64,000 nt of DNA, taken from positions 1 through 64,000 of the forward strand of contig CANQHU010000002.1 in NCBI GenBank assembly GCA_947623945.1. Direction: 5' to 3'. Positions 1-9,282 of the stretch are shown here, piece by piece. Every line of letters starts with the position of its first letter. Positions within the stretch are counted from its first letter, which is position 1. The notes beneath the pieces are model-generated. The model worked only from the letters and a program-made list of their open reading frames with translations, was not told the origin of the DNA and made no database searches. This stretch comes from an uncultured Clostridia bacterium (GTDB lineage Bacteria; Bacillota; Clostridia; TANB77; CAG-508). Made by a program: the position numbers and the translations under genes.

Positions 1-87
1 AGCAGTGTATACTACCCGAATTTAGTAATTTCAACTGTTTTAATAATTGATGTCTAAAAAAATGGGGAAACTTTTTGAGTAAAAGTA

Positions 88-116
88 TTGATAAAGTTAT
101 ATATTTCTTATATAAT
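88..116 (+). promoter_or_regulatory. Promoter of the first small gene
   Basis: TTGATA at 88-93 and TATAAT at 111-116 are separated by 17 bases, a good sigma-A type promoter. It lies just upstream of the gene at 151. Bases 1-87 hold nothing else I can identify. Confidence 0.7.
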
Positions 117-150
117 TATATTAAATTAATTTGAAAGGAATATAAGTTAT

Positions 151-384
151 ATGAAAAAACAAAGCAATAATCGTAATAATAATTTACCATTTTCAAATGA
201 AACTAAAAGAATGAAACATGAATTTATAGAAATGATACAATCTATGCCAGATGATGAGTTTGAATGCTTTATTACTCTCTTTTTAGATTATGTAGAATAT
301 TTAGATTCTTTTGACGATGACTTGGAAGAATATTTTTATGATGAAGAAGACGAAATATTTGAAAATGAAGATTTACCTTTTTGA
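151..384 (+). CDS. Small acidic hypothetical protein
   Basis: A 77-residue protein that I do not recognise. The N-terminus is basic and Asn-rich. From about residue 25 it is strongly acidic, ending in a run of Asp/Glu with aromatic residues. It has no signal peptide or membrane segment. A GAAAGGA ribosome-binding site and a consensus promoter precede it, so it is probably a real, separately transcribed gene. Its length and charge resemble small antitoxin-like or DNA-mimic proteins, but nothing here demonstrates a function. Confidence 0.6.
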   Translation: MKKQSNNRNNNLPFSNETKRMKHEFIEMIQSMPDDEFECFITLFLDYVEYLDSFDDDLEEYFYDEEDEIFENEDLPF

Positions 385-397
385 AATAAAAAATAAT

Positions 398-423
398 GAG
401 CTTTCCTTGAAACAGGAAGGCTC
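398..423 (+). other. Perfect 10-bp hairpin after the small acidic gene
   Basis: The arms GAGCTTTCCT and AGGAAGGCTC pair fully (one G-T) around a TGAAAC loop. No T-run follows, so this is either a weak terminator or an RNA structure rather than a canonical intrinsic terminator. Confidence 0.5.
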
Positions 424-532
424 GCTTAACTTCAAAATGCAAATATTTTTTATATTCCAGGAAAGTCTCTGAGTATGTCTAACAAAAAGAAAAATATGTT
501 ACAATTCACAGCCAAAATAAAAAAGCATTGGA

Positions 533-566
533 AAGAGAGGGAATAATTTAACTATTATTCTCTCTA
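533..566 (+). other. Hairpin in the leader of the DUF1016 nuclease
   Basis: AGAGAG..AATAAT pairs with ATTATTCTCTCT with a two-base bulge. It lies about 25 bases upstream of the nuclease start, in a region without a visible Shine-Dalgarno sequence, so it may affect expression of the downstream gene. Confidence 0.35.
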
Positions 567-588
567 AGATAATATAAATATTGATGAT

Positions 589-1614
589 TTGTATAATAGA
601 ATAGTAGAATTAATCGAAAATGCAAAAAGAAATGTAGCAGTAAAGGTAAATAATGAAATGACATTCTTATACTGGAATATAGGTAAGGATATAACAGAAA
701 ATGTACTTAATAATCAAAAAGCAGAATATGGAAAGTCAGTAATAAAAAAATTAAGTCAAAGATTAGTTATAGAATATGGTAGAGGTTATGGGGAAAGAAA
801 TATATTTAGAATGTTGAAATTTTATGATTATTTTCCAGATTTTGAAATTTTGTCGACACTGTCGACAAAATTAAGTTGGTCACATTTTGTTGAATTATTA
901 CAAATACAAGATAAATTAAAAAGAGAATTTTATGCAACAATGTGTGCTAATGAGTTTTGGGGAGTAAGAACTTTAAGGGAAAGAATAGGCTCTGCATTAT
1001 TTGAAAGAACAGCAATATCAAAAAAACCAGAACAAACAATTATAAATGATCTACAATTATTAAGTAAAGAAAATAAAATGACTACTAATCTATTTTTTAG
1101 AGATCCATATATATTAGATTTTTTGGATTTAAAAGATACATATAGTGAAAAAGATTTAGAAAATGCAATACTTAGTGAATTAGAAAGATTTATATTAGAA
1201 ATGGGAAATGATTTTGCTTTTCTTGCAAGACAAAAAAGGATAACAATAGATGGAGAAGATTATTATATAGATTTATTATTCTACCATAGAAAAATGAAAA
1301 GATTAGTTGTTATTGAATTAAAATTAGATAAATTTAGACCTGAATATAAAGGACAAGTTGAATTATATTTGAAATGGCTTGATAAATATGAAAAAGCAGA
1401 GGGAGAAGAATCACCTATTGCAATTATATTATGTGCTAGTAAGAATGATATGATGGCTGAATTATTAGAATTAGATAATAGTGGAATACATGTAGCTCAA
1501 TATTTAACAGAGTATGTACCAAAAGAAATATTGGAACAAAAATTTATAGATAGTATAGAAAAAGCAAAAATACAATTAGAACAGAGAAACAATATAAATG
1601 ATAAAACAAATTAA
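589..1614 (+). CDS. PDDEXK nuclease, DUF1016 (YhcG/RpnC-like)
   Basis: 341 residues. The N-terminal DUF1016 helical domain is recognisable from NEMTFLYWNIGK and the YGRGYGERNIFRM stretch. The C-terminal PD-(D/E)XK nuclease domain has IDLLFYHRKMKRLVVIELKL near residues 225-250, where D, E and K are the likely metal and catalytic residues. Family members are linked to recombination-promoting nucleases and mobile DNA. The start is uncertain: the frame is open from 568, the first usual start codon is TTG at 589, and no good Shine-Dalgarno precedes it. The first few residues of the family may therefore be missing. A copy-like TGTCGACA motif recurs just after the stop. Confidence 0.85.
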   Translation: MYNRIVELIENAKRNVAVKVNNEMTFLYWNIGKDITENVLNNQKAEYGKSVIKKLSQRLVIEYGRGYGERNIFRMLKFYDYFPDFEILSTLSTKLSWSHFVELLQIQDKLKREFYATMCANEFWGVRTLRERIGSALFERTAISKKPEQTIINDLQLLSKENKMTTNLFFRDPYILDFLDLKDTYSEKDLENAILSELERFILEMGNDFAFLARQKRITIDGEDYYIDLLFYHRKMKRLVVIELKLDKFRPEYKGQVELYLKWLDKYEKAEGEESPIAIILCASKNDMMAELLELDNSGIHVAQYLTEYVPKEILEQKFIDSIEKAKIQLEQRNNINDKTN

Positions 1615-1650
1615 AAATTGTCGACATTGTCGGCAAAATTATAAAAAATT

Positions 1651-1689
1651 TCGCTTTGAATTTAGAAATAAGTTCAAGGCGATTTTTTT
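1651..1689 (+). terminator. Terminator after the DUF1016 nuclease
   Basis: TCGCTTTGAA pairs with TTCAAGGCGA, and a run of seven T follows, giving a standard intrinsic terminator. Confidence 0.8.
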
Positions 1690-1915
1690 ATGGAAATTTT
1701 TTATCTACAACATTAAGATATAAAATTATACTCCCCAACAAAACTTCAATACCCTATTGAAGAAAAGTTTAAGGATAATAAATATAATATAAATAAATAA
1801 ATATAAAAATAATAATAAAAGATATTGTAATTATGAGCAACGAGATTATGAAAAGGAGGGGATTGAGTAGTTACTACAATAGCTACCAAAGTATTTTTGC
1901 TTGTATTACATCTTA

Positions 1916-1932
1916 CGATAGCCAAGCTATCG
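1916..1932 (+). other. Perfect 7-bp inverted repeat upstream of the MobV remnant (possible oriT hairpin)
   Basis: CGATAGC and GCTATCG flank a CAA loop, about 55 bases before a MobV-like start. MobV relaxases act on an oriT hairpin just upstream of mob, so this is a candidate nick-site structure. A second small hairpin (CCGA/TCGG, 1945-1956) follows. The rest of 1690-1985 is AT-rich, with a good Shine-Dalgarno (AAGGAGG) at about 1853 but no convincing gene. Confidence 0.35.
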
Positions 1933-1985
1933 ACCATTATATGAGCCGAAAAATCGGTAAAAAATTTAAAAGGAGGTTATTAAAT

Positions 1986-2267
1986 ATGAGTTTTGCAATT
2001 ATTAGAAACACAAAATACAAAAGAGAAAATCTAAAAGGAATATATAGACACAATGAAAGGAAAAATAAAAATTATTCAAATAAAAATATAGAAAAAGTAA
2101 GTAGAGTAAAATATGCAAAATGGAACAGAAGTGCATACAACTATGATGATGATAATACAAGTGATTTAGTATTAAAAGATAATATAAATGCTGGTTATAA
2201 TGTAGCTAAAAGAGTTAGCAATATAGTTAATCCAGATATGATTAAAAGTAAAAAAATATTTGTATAG
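1986..2267 (+). pseudogene. MobV/Pre relaxase remnant (N-terminus only, chimeric)
   Basis: Starts at ATG behind AAGGAGG. The first 35 or so residues (MSFAIIRNTKYKRENLKG..HNERKNKNYSNKNI) match the N-terminal MobV motif of plasmid mobilisation relaxases. The His-containing catalytic motifs that should follow over about 300 more residues are absent. Instead about 55 unrelated residues (..LKDNINAGYNVAKRV..) follow, faintly like the C-terminal end of a TnpB-type protein. The likely explanation is a deletion that fused two mobile-element genes. Confidence 0.55.
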
Positions 2268-2448
2268 TTAGTATGCTTTGATTTAGTCAAGGTGTATTTT
2301 TTTACTCAAAAATTAGAAAGAGGTATAAAAAATGAATTTATTTATCAAGAATTTTGGAAAATATGTAGAATAGCAGTAGGTTGATAAGTTCATATAACTG
2401 AATTGATAACCATAAATAGCTATTCACAGGAAAGGAATAGGTATTTAT

Positions 2449-2550
2449 ATGAAACAAGAATATAAGATAAAAGAAATTTTTAACGAAAATGCAAAAATTT
2501 ATAAATATGAGTTGCAAAATTTATATATAAATTGTATAATTCAGTTATAA
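2449..2550 (+). CDS. 33-residue peptide upstream of the recombinase
   Basis: ATG after GGAAAGGAATAG, reading MKQEYKIKEIFNENAKIYKY and 13 more residues. Short proteins starting with this kind of sequence are often found directly before serine recombinase genes in clostridial elements. It is probably a small or truncated accessory gene of the same decayed element. Function unknown. Confidence 0.4.
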   Translation: MKQEYKIKEIFNENAKIYKYELQNLYINCIIQL

Positions 2551-2670
2551 ATTGGATAGGAGGAAACCTATTGTTATTAGAAAGAGAGGTTTTAGATGAT
2601 AACAATAGCAAATCCTGAAAAATATAGAGCAGGATTATATGAAAGATTATCCAATGAAAATATAGAAGTT

Positions 2671-2673
2671 CGG
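2671..2673 (+). other. +1 frameshift site (CGG) in the recombinase remnant
   Basis: Preceding codon GTT. The zero frame stops at once (TAA at 2674). Skipping C gives GGT AAT GGA and keeps the recombinase N-terminus open. Confidence 0.65.
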
Positions 2674-3003
2674 TAATGGAGAAATAGTTGTTTCAAAGGA
2701 AGATGAATTAGAAAGTGGAAGTATAAGCACACAAAAGATTTATCAAGATTTGGAAGATTATCAAGTCAAATATCATATTACTTGGAAGAATACTTTACTC
2801 TCAAAGGTGTAAGATTTATAGCTGTAAATGATGATATTGATACAGGAAATGCTGAAACATCAGAAGAAATGACACAATTTAAGGCATTTTTTAATGAATG
2901 GTTTTTACGAGATACTTCAAAGAAAATAAGAAATGGAAAGACACCAACAGAAATAGGAAAAATTCTAACTGATGAAAAAGTTTTAGTTCCATCAGAGATT
3001 TGT

Positions 3004-3006
3004 CGG
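3004..3006 (+). other. +1 frameshift site (CGG) in the recombinase remnant
   Basis: Preceding codon TGT. The zero frame ends at 3012. Skipping C gives GGA AAT AAC and continues into the recombinase domain (..WNRNTVKRILQNVVYLG). Confidence 0.8.
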
Positions 3007-3909
3007 AAATAACCATACAAGAAAGAACGGAATAAAACGAGGCTGGAATAGAAACACAGTAAAAAGAATATTACAAAATGTTGTATATCTTGGGTGGGTA
3101 TCAAATGGAAATGTAAAGAAAATCAATTATAAAAGTAAAAAGATAATGACAATGCCAAAAGAAGAAAGAATTATTGTAAAAGGTAAGCATACACCAATAA
3201 TAGATGAAGAAACTTTCAATATAGTACAAGATATAACACTCATTTACATTTATGTACGCCACATAGTAATAATTTAGAAAAAATAACAAACTATGTGATA
3301 GAGCAAATAAAAGCAAGATGTAATGAATTTTTAGATGAAAACAAGTATATGCAAGTTGCTAATTCTTCCAAAGATAAAATACTAAAAGATAGGTTTAATT
3401 TCAAAAATGAAATTCTAGTTTTAGAAAAGAAATTAAAAGACATTGATAAAATTATAGACAAGTTGTATGAAGATAAATGTAAGGGCTTATTTGAAGATGA
3501 AGATTTTACAAGACTTTATTCAAGACAAATTGAAACGAGAAAAGAAACTAACGAAAGAATTAAATGTTTGCAGAAGCAAATAGAAAAAGAAGATTCTTCG
3601 GTAGATATAAATAAACTTGTTAAAGATTTTGTAAATATGAAAGAAATAACAAGAACAATGCTCGTATCATTAGTAGATAAGATAGAAATATCAGAGAATA
3701 AAGAAATAACTATATATTATAAATTCAATATTTTAAATATGAGAAAATTAAATGATGAAGAAGAACTAATAAATGTTGGCTAGATAAAAAAATAGTCATA
3801 ACAGAATATTATAACCATAGTAAGAGCAATCTTGCTTTTTATTTTTAAATATAGTAGAATAAAAACGAAGGAAAAGAGAAAAATAAAGAAAAAGAAGGAG
3901 GAAAAAACA

Positions 3910-5587
3910 GTGAACTTACCTGTAATAGGAATAGGAGAAAGTGACTTTAAAGGATTAAGAATAAGAGACAATTATTATATAGATAAAAGCATGTATATAA
4001 AGCACATAATAGACAATGGAAGTAGAGTAATACTAGTAACACGCCCAAGAAGATTTGGAAAGACACTAAACATGAGCATGTTAAAATATTATTTTGACAT
4101 AAACTGCAAAGACAGTAAAGAATTATTTAAAGGGTTAAAAATACTAGACCAGGAAGAAAAATACACATCAAAAATGAACTATTACCCATGTATCTATATA
4201 ACATTAAAAGATGTAGTAGATACAGATTATCAAAAAATGATATTAGACTTAAAAACTGCAGTATTAGATATGTATCAAGAACATATGTATTTGTTGCAAA
4301 GTGATAAAATATATGACTTTGAAAAAGAAAAAATAAAAGAAATACTATTTGGAAAAGAAAATGAAACAGACTTAAAAAACAGTGTAAAAGAATTATCAAA
4401 ATACTTAAGTAGACATCATGAAAGACCAGTAATGTTATTAGTAGACGAATATGATGTACCATTGCAAAATGCATATGTAGAAGGATATTATGAAGAAGCA
4501 GTAAAATTTTTCAAAACATTTTATGGAACAACATTTAAAGACAATCAGTATTTAGAAAAGACAGTAATAACAGGAGTATCAAGAGTAGCCAAAGAAAGCA
4601 TATTCAGCCGGAGCAAATAACTTTGATGTATATACAGTATTAGACAATGAATTTAGTGATGACTTTGGAATAACAACTCAAGAAATGGAGAAAGTTTTAA
4701 AAGACTTTGAAATAGAAGAAGATAAAGAAGAAATAAAAAGATGGTATGATGGATATAAAATAGGAGAATTAGACGGAATATATAATCCATGGAGTATATT
4801 ACAATACTTAAAAAATAGAAAATTAATGCCATACTGGGTAAATACAAGTTCAAATGATATAATAAAATTAATATTGAAAAATTCAAGTACAGTAAAAGAA
4901 AAAATAGAAAGACTATTAAAAGGAGAAACAATAGAAGTAGTAGCAGACCAAGAAACAGTAATAGTAGGAATAGAAAATAACGAAGACAATATTTGGGGAT
5001 TATTAGTAGGAACAGGATATTTAAAAATAGAAGAAGAAGTAAACATATCAGAAAGTAGATATAAAGTAAAAATACCAAATTATGAAATAAAAGCACTATT
5101 CCAGAACATAATAAGAGATTGGTTTAGAGACAAAGTAATAGGAAATGATTTAAACACAATACTAAAAGACTTAATAACATTAAACCTAAAAGAATTTGAA
5201 AAAAAGTTTAAAATATTAGTAGAGCAAATGTTTAGTTTTATGGATGTAGGAAAAAACACAGCCGAAAACTTCTACCATGCATTTGTACTAGGAATGTTAG
5301 TAGGGCTAAAAGATAGCTACTATGTAAATTCAAATAGAGAATCAGGAATAGGAAGATATGACATAATGTTAGAGCCAAAAGACAAAAATGCAAATAGTTT
5401 TATAATGGAATTTAAAGTATTAGAAAAAGATGAAGAAAAAACATTAGAAGATACAATAGAAAATGCAAAAATGCAAATAGAAGAAAAGAAATACGAAGAC
5501 AACTTAAAAGAAAGAGGATTTACAAATGTAACAAAAATGGTATTTGCATTTTCTGGAAAGCAAGTAAAAATAGAAATAATGGAATAA
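3910..5587 (+). CDS. AAA-ATPase-like / PD-(D/E)XK protein, read through one +1 site
   Basis: About 558 residues when read through the CGG at 4609. GTG start behind AAGGAGG. The N-terminal AAA-ATPase-like domain (Pfam family of DUF1703-type proteins) has TRPRRFGKTLNMSM as Walker A (residues 43-56) and LLVDEYDVP as Walker B. The C-terminal nuclease-like domain has the RYDIMLEP and IMEFKVLE motifs near residues 480-510. The zero frame ends at 4620, just after FS; +1 decoding gives FSGANNFDVYT, as the family has. These proteins are abundant in gut bacteria and are often suspected of being toxin or mobile functions; their role is unproven. Confidence 0.85.
4609..4611 (+). other. +1 frameshift site (CGG) in the AAA/PD-(D/E)XK gene
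   Basis: Preceding codon AGC. The zero frame stops at 4620. Skipping C gives GGA GCA AAT, restoring the FSGANNFD sequence typical of the family. Confidence 0.9.
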
Positions 5588-5682
5588 AAAAATATTACAT
5601 GTTAATTAGAAATTGATTACCGATTTATGATAAATTTTTGATGTTTAAAAGACCAAAAAACTATTAAATTTTGGAAAAAATA

Positions 5683-5711
5683 TTGCATAAATTTAACAAT
5701 AATAGTATAAT
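5683..5711 (+). promoter_or_regulatory. Promoter of the GT2 gene
   Basis: TTGCAT at 5683-5688, a 17-base spacer, then TATAAT at 5706-5711. The TTGCA-type -35 recurs at 8713, 30426 and 62794. Confidence 0.75.
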
Positions 5712-5778
5712 AGAAAAGGTAGCATAATAAAATTATAGAAATAAAAATAAAATAAAAAATAATTAGAGAGGTAAAAAA

Positions 5779-7059
5779 ATGGATTATTTATATATACTAA
5801 GAGAAGCCATTGTATGGATTATAACCATATTCTGGTTATACCAAATAATGGTAAGTTTATGCTCATTAGTAAAAATAAAAGACAAACCATTAAAAGTAGA
5901 AAAAAATCATAAATTTATGGCAATCATACCAGCACACAATGAAGAAGCAGTTATAGGAAACCTAATTGAAAGCCTAAAAAAACAAAACTACGATAAAGAA
6001 CTATATGACATATATGTAATTGCAGACAATTGCACAGACAACACAGCAAAAATAGCAGAACAAGCAGGAGCAATAGTATATGAAAGATATAATAAAACAG
6101 AACAAACAAAAGGATATGCACTAAACTGGTTCTTACAACAAAAAATAAAAGAAAATGCTCCATATGATGCATTTTTCGTATTTGATGCAGACAACATCGT
6201 AGATCCAAACTTCATAAAAAACATGAACAAAAAATTATGTCAAGGAGAAGAAGTAGTACAAGGATACAGAGACATAAAAAACCCAACAGACAGTTGGATT
6301 ACAGCAGGATATGCAATATTTTATTGGACAATGCACAGATTTTATCACTTAGCAAGATATAACTTAGGACTATCACCATTACTAAACGGAACAGGATTCA
6401 TGGTAAAATTTGATGTAGTAAAACCACAAGGATGGGATACAGTAACACTAACAGAAGACATAGAATTTTCATTAAAAAGAATTATAAAAGGAAAAAGACT
6501 AGGTTGGGCAACAGACGCAATTTGTTATGATGAGCAACCAGTAACATTTAAACAAAGCTGGTCACAAAGAAGCAGATGGACAGTAGGACATATGCAATGT
6601 ATAAAAGAATATACAAAACAATTAATAGATGCAACTAAAAAGAATAAAACAATGATGAACTTTGATGGATTTTTATATATTGTAGGAAGTATACCAATGT
6701 TTATAATAACATTAGTATTACTACTAACAAACTTTTTAATGTATGTAGGAAATGGAATGACAGGTGCAGAACTATTATTAAACATTATAAAATACGTTGT
6801 ACCAACATTCTTCTTACCAATACTAACTGCATTAGCAGCAATGATTTTAGACAGAAGGCCAATAAAACCTATGATAAAAGGATTAATATGTTATCCGATT
6901 TTTATGGGTTCATGGTTACTAATTAACTTTAAATGTCTATTTAAAAGAGAAACAACATGGGAAAAAATTAATCACGTTAGAGACATAAAAATTGGTAATT
7001 CACAAGTAGTAGGAGAAGAAACAGTAGAAGAAACTATACAAATAGCAGGAAAAGCATAA
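5779..7059 (+). CDS. Membrane glycosyltransferase family 2
   Basis: 426 residues. An N-terminal membrane segment (about 8-30) precedes a GT-A catalytic domain with PAHNEE (residues 55-60), DNCTDNT, the metal-binding DADN near residue 136, TEDIEF as the acceptor/base motif, and QRSRW near 263 (the QxxRW motif of processive GT2 enzymes). At least two further membrane helices lie at about 300-380. The layout resembles N-acetylglucosaminyl- or glucosyl-transferases of the inner membrane. The sugar cannot be told from sequence. It has its own promoter and terminator. Confidence 0.9.
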   Translation: MDYLYILREAIVWIITIFWLYQIMVSLCSLVKIKDKPLKVEKNHKFMAIIPAHNEEAVIGNLIESLKKQNYDKELYDIYVIADNCTDNTAKIAEQAGAIVYERYNKTEQTKGYALNWFLQQKIKENAPYDAFFVFDADNIVDPNFIKNMNKKLCQGEEVVQGYRDIKNPTDSWITAGYAIFYWTMHRFYHLARYNLGLSPLLNGTGFMVKFDVVKPQGWDTVTLTEDIEFSLKRIIKGKRLGWATDAICYDEQPVTFKQSWSQRSRWTVGHMQCIKEYTKQLIDATKKNKTMMNFDGFLYIVGSIPMFIITLVLLLTNFLMYVGNGMTGAELLLNIIKYVVPTFFLPILTALAAMILDRRPIKPMIKGLICYPIFMGSWLLINFKCLFKRETTWEKINHVRDIKIGNSQVVGEETVEETIQIAGKA

Positions 7060-7070
7060 ATAAAAAAGAA

Positions 7071-7106
7071 TTGCTCTATTTATGAAATGATAGAGTAATT
7101 TTTTAA
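7071..7106 (+). terminator. Terminator after the GT2 gene
   Basis: TTGCTCTAT pairs with ATAGAGTAA across a short loop, and a run of T follows. Confidence 0.8.
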
Positions 7107-7127
7107 CTAAAAAAGGAGAACTAATAA

Positions 7128-8696
7128 ATGAAAAAAAACATTATTATTGGAATTATAATAGCAGTTATATGTGGAATAATATTTATGTATCAAACACAAA
7201 AAGTAGGATTTCATGAAGACGAAGGATACACAATTGCATCTTCAGTAAATCCATATAATGGATTAATGAGCGCATATAAAAATAATGACGTTCCAGAAAA
7301 TGAAAATCCAGTTTGGAAAACAAAAGAATACGTTACAAACTATGTAACACTAACCCCAAACAATTACCTAAACCTCGCATCCATCTATATGAACCAAGCA
7401 TATGACAACCACCCACCATTTTTTTATTTATTAGTACATTTTTCAAGTATGCTATTTTTAGGAAAATTTTCAGTTTATACAGCATTTATAGTAAACATTA
7501 TCGCATTTGCTATTAGTTGTATAGTTTTAAAAAAGACATTAAAACTAATAGGAAAAGAACATTTAACAATAGCAACATTAATTTTTTATGGACTTTCCAT
7601 GGGAACCATATCAATGGTTATATACCAAAGAATGTATATGCTATTAAACCTATTTGTAATGCTATATTTTTACTATAGTCTAAAAATATATAAAAACGAT
7701 TTTGTCTTAGACAAAAAAACAACACTGCAATTAGCAGTAGTCACAATTTTAGGCTTTTTAACACAATATTTCTTTGCCGTTTATGCAGCAATTGTATTTT
7801 TTATGATGTTAATAAAAATGAAAAAAAGCAACAATCAAGACAAAATAAAAAAATATTTTGTAATACATATAATATATGCAGTAATTGGAATATTAGCATT
7901 TGTACCAAGCATGTACCATCTATTCTTTTCAGGTAGGGGAATAACAAACTTATCAAGTGGAAACTACTTTGAATATTTTGGAAAATTCATAAATCAATTA
8001 GCATATGCATTTAGCATTAATACTAATTTGATTGTTGTATTGATCACTTTAGCATTATTTTTTGCAGGAATTATATACTTATACAAAAAATCAGAAGACA
8101 AATTTATAACATTATTAACAATCATTCCAAGCATAATTTACTTTATACTAATGGTAAAATTAACACCATTTCAAGAATTAAGATACATTATGGTAGTTAT
8201 TCCTTTTATCGTTTTAACAGTATTTTTAATATTAGATTGTCTAATAAAAACAAAATACAAAAATCAAATTATAATTGAAATTTCAGTCATATTAGTAGCA
8301 ATAGGAATGACATTTTCAACACCAAAATTTTTATATAGAAATTACAAAGAAATACTTAACATAGCAAAAGAAAATAGTGAAAAACCATTTGTGTATGTGT
8401 ATGATAACTTCTTTAACCACATGCAAAGCATACCAGAAATGATGATTTATGAAAAAACCTTAATTATTGACACAGGAAAAAATGAAATGGATTATTTGGT
8501 AAAAGATGAAGAATTACAAAAAGAAGACTCATTTATCTTAAGCATTAAGTCATATATGAATAATGAAGAAATAATAAATAAAATAAAAAATGAAACAGAC
8601 TTTAAAAACATAAAAAAACTATATTCATCTAAAGAAGATACATCTAATGAATCAAAAGTTCAAAATGAATTATATTTAGTAACTAAAACAATATAA
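7128..8696 (+). CDS. GT-C type membrane glycosyltransferase (PMT/ArnT-like)
   Basis: 522 residues with about ten to eleven predicted membrane segments, starting at residues 4-22. The first extracytoplasmic loop has HEDEGYT, the acidic pair expected of GT-C enzymes that use lipid-linked sugars, and NHPPFFYLL follows near residue 95, as in the PMT/GT39-GT83 superfamily. It probably transfers a sugar from a polyprenyl phosphate donor onto an envelope glycan or protein on the outer face. It follows the GT2 gene, which may make the lipid-linked donor (inference). A clear AAAGGAG precedes the ATG. Confidence 0.8.
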   Translation: MKKNIIIGIIIAVICGIIFMYQTQKVGFHEDEGYTIASSVNPYNGLMSAYKNNDVPENENPVWKTKEYVTNYVTLTPNNYLNLASIYMNQAYDNHPPFFYLLVHFSSMLFLGKFSVYTAFIVNIIAFAISCIVLKKTLKLIGKEHLTIATLIFYGLSMGTISMVIYQRMYMLLNLFVMLYFYYSLKIYKNDFVLDKKTTLQLAVVTILGFLTQYFFAVYAAIVFFMMLIKMKKSNNQDKIKKYFVIHIIYAVIGILAFVPSMYHLFFSGRGITNLSSGNYFEYFGKFINQLAYAFSINTNLIVVLITLALFFAGIIYLYKKSEDKFITLLTIIPSIIYFILMVKLTPFQELRYIMVVIPFIVLTVFLILDCLIKTKYKNQIIIEISVILVAIGMTFSTPKFLYRNYKEILNIAKENSEKPFVYVYDNFFNHMQSIPEMMIYEKTLIIDTGKNEMDYLVKDEELQKEDSFILSIKSYMNNEEIINKIKNETDFKNIKKLYSSKEDTSNESKVQNELYLVTKTI

Positions 8697-8712
8697 AAAA
8701 ACAAAAAAATAC

Positions 8713-8741
8713 TTGCATTTTTGCCAAAAATTGGGTATAAT
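8713..8741 (+). promoter_or_regulatory. Promoter of the rimP-nusA-infB operon
   Basis: TTGCAT at 8713-8718, 17 bases, TATAAT at 8736-8741. Confidence 0.8.
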
Positions 8742-8768
8742 ATAAAAGAACATAAAATAATAGACTAA

Positions 8769-8791
8769 GGAGTGGGAACAAATCCCACTCC
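8769..8791 (+). ncRNA. rimP-leader hairpin
   Basis: GGAGTGGGA and TCCCACTCC form a perfect 9-bp stem with an ACAAA loop, directly upstream of rimP. This position and stem sequence fit the rimP-leader RNA element known before rimP/ylxS in Bacillota, which is believed to be a cis-regulatory structure of this operon. Confidence 0.8.
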
Positions 8792-8814
8792 TAAATTTTG
8801 AAAAGGAGGCAGAA

Positions 8815-9265
8815 ATGGCAAACATAGAAGAAAAAGTAGAAACTCTTGTTAAGCCAATAATCGAAGACCTAGGATATGAACTATATGATGTAGAATATGC
8901 AAAAGAAGGGAAAAATTACTTTTTAAGAATCTTCATAGATAAAAAAGAAGGAATAGACTTAAACGACTGTGAAAAAGTAAATGATGCCATAAATAACAAA
9001 TTAGATGAAAAAGACTATATAAAAGAACAATACTTTTTAGAAGTCTCATCACCGCGGAGTTGAAAGAATACTTAGAAAAGACAAACATTTAGAACAAAAC
9101 ATAGGAAAAGAAATACAAATAAAACTATTTAAAAAAGACGAAAACGGAAAAAAAGAATATCAAGGAATACTACAAAACTTTAATGAAGAAGAGATTACAA
9201 TAAAAGAAGAAACAAAAATAAAACGTAAAAATATAGCACAAATTAAAACAATTTATAATTGGTAA
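8815..9265 (+). CDS. rimP: Ribosome maturation factor RimP, read through one +1 site
   Basis: 149 residues with the CGG at 9055 read as a +1 shift. This is the normal RimP length, with the two domains (alpha/beta N-terminal, SH3-like C-terminal). RimP assists 30S subunit assembly. The zero frame ends at 9063 after SSP. The +1 frame continues [11 protein letters not shown], matching the conserved SSPGxxRxL junction of the family, and ends IYNW. ATG behind AAAGGAGG. It is the first gene of the translation operon, and nusA follows 17 bases later. Confidence 0.93.
9055..9057 (+). other. +1 frameshift site (CGG) in rimP
   Basis: Preceding codon CCG. Skipping C gives GGA GTT GAA AGA, which is the conserved SSPGVER motif. 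The zero frame stops at 9063. Confidence 0.95.
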
Positions 9266-9282
9266 AGGGAGGAATGTAAAAA

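Larger units (their letters stand above)
2596..3783 (+). pseudogene. Large serine recombinase, decayed by internal deletions
   Basis: Three recognisable pieces. The N-terminal resolvase start (YRAGLYERLSNENIEVG...) contains a CGG site at 2671. The second piece begins around 2752 in another frame (SRFGRLSSQIS..YLEEYF then GVRFIAVNDDIDT) and covers the rest of the catalytic domain and the recombinase domain, with a second CGG site at 3004. The third piece, from about 3240, is the C-terminal coiled-coil zinc-ribbon region. Roughly 50 catalytic-domain residues are missing near 2740, and a further stretch is missing near 3240, so unlike the other CGG-containing genes this one is truly dead. The two CGG breaks still follow the rule (GTT-C-GGT, TGT-C-GGA). 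Confidence 0.75.

Noticed and set aside
1746..1937. Minus-strand frame in the MobV upstream region
   Set aside because: It has no Shine-Dalgarno site and overlaps the inverted repeat; the plus-strand RNA or DNA structure explains the conservation better.
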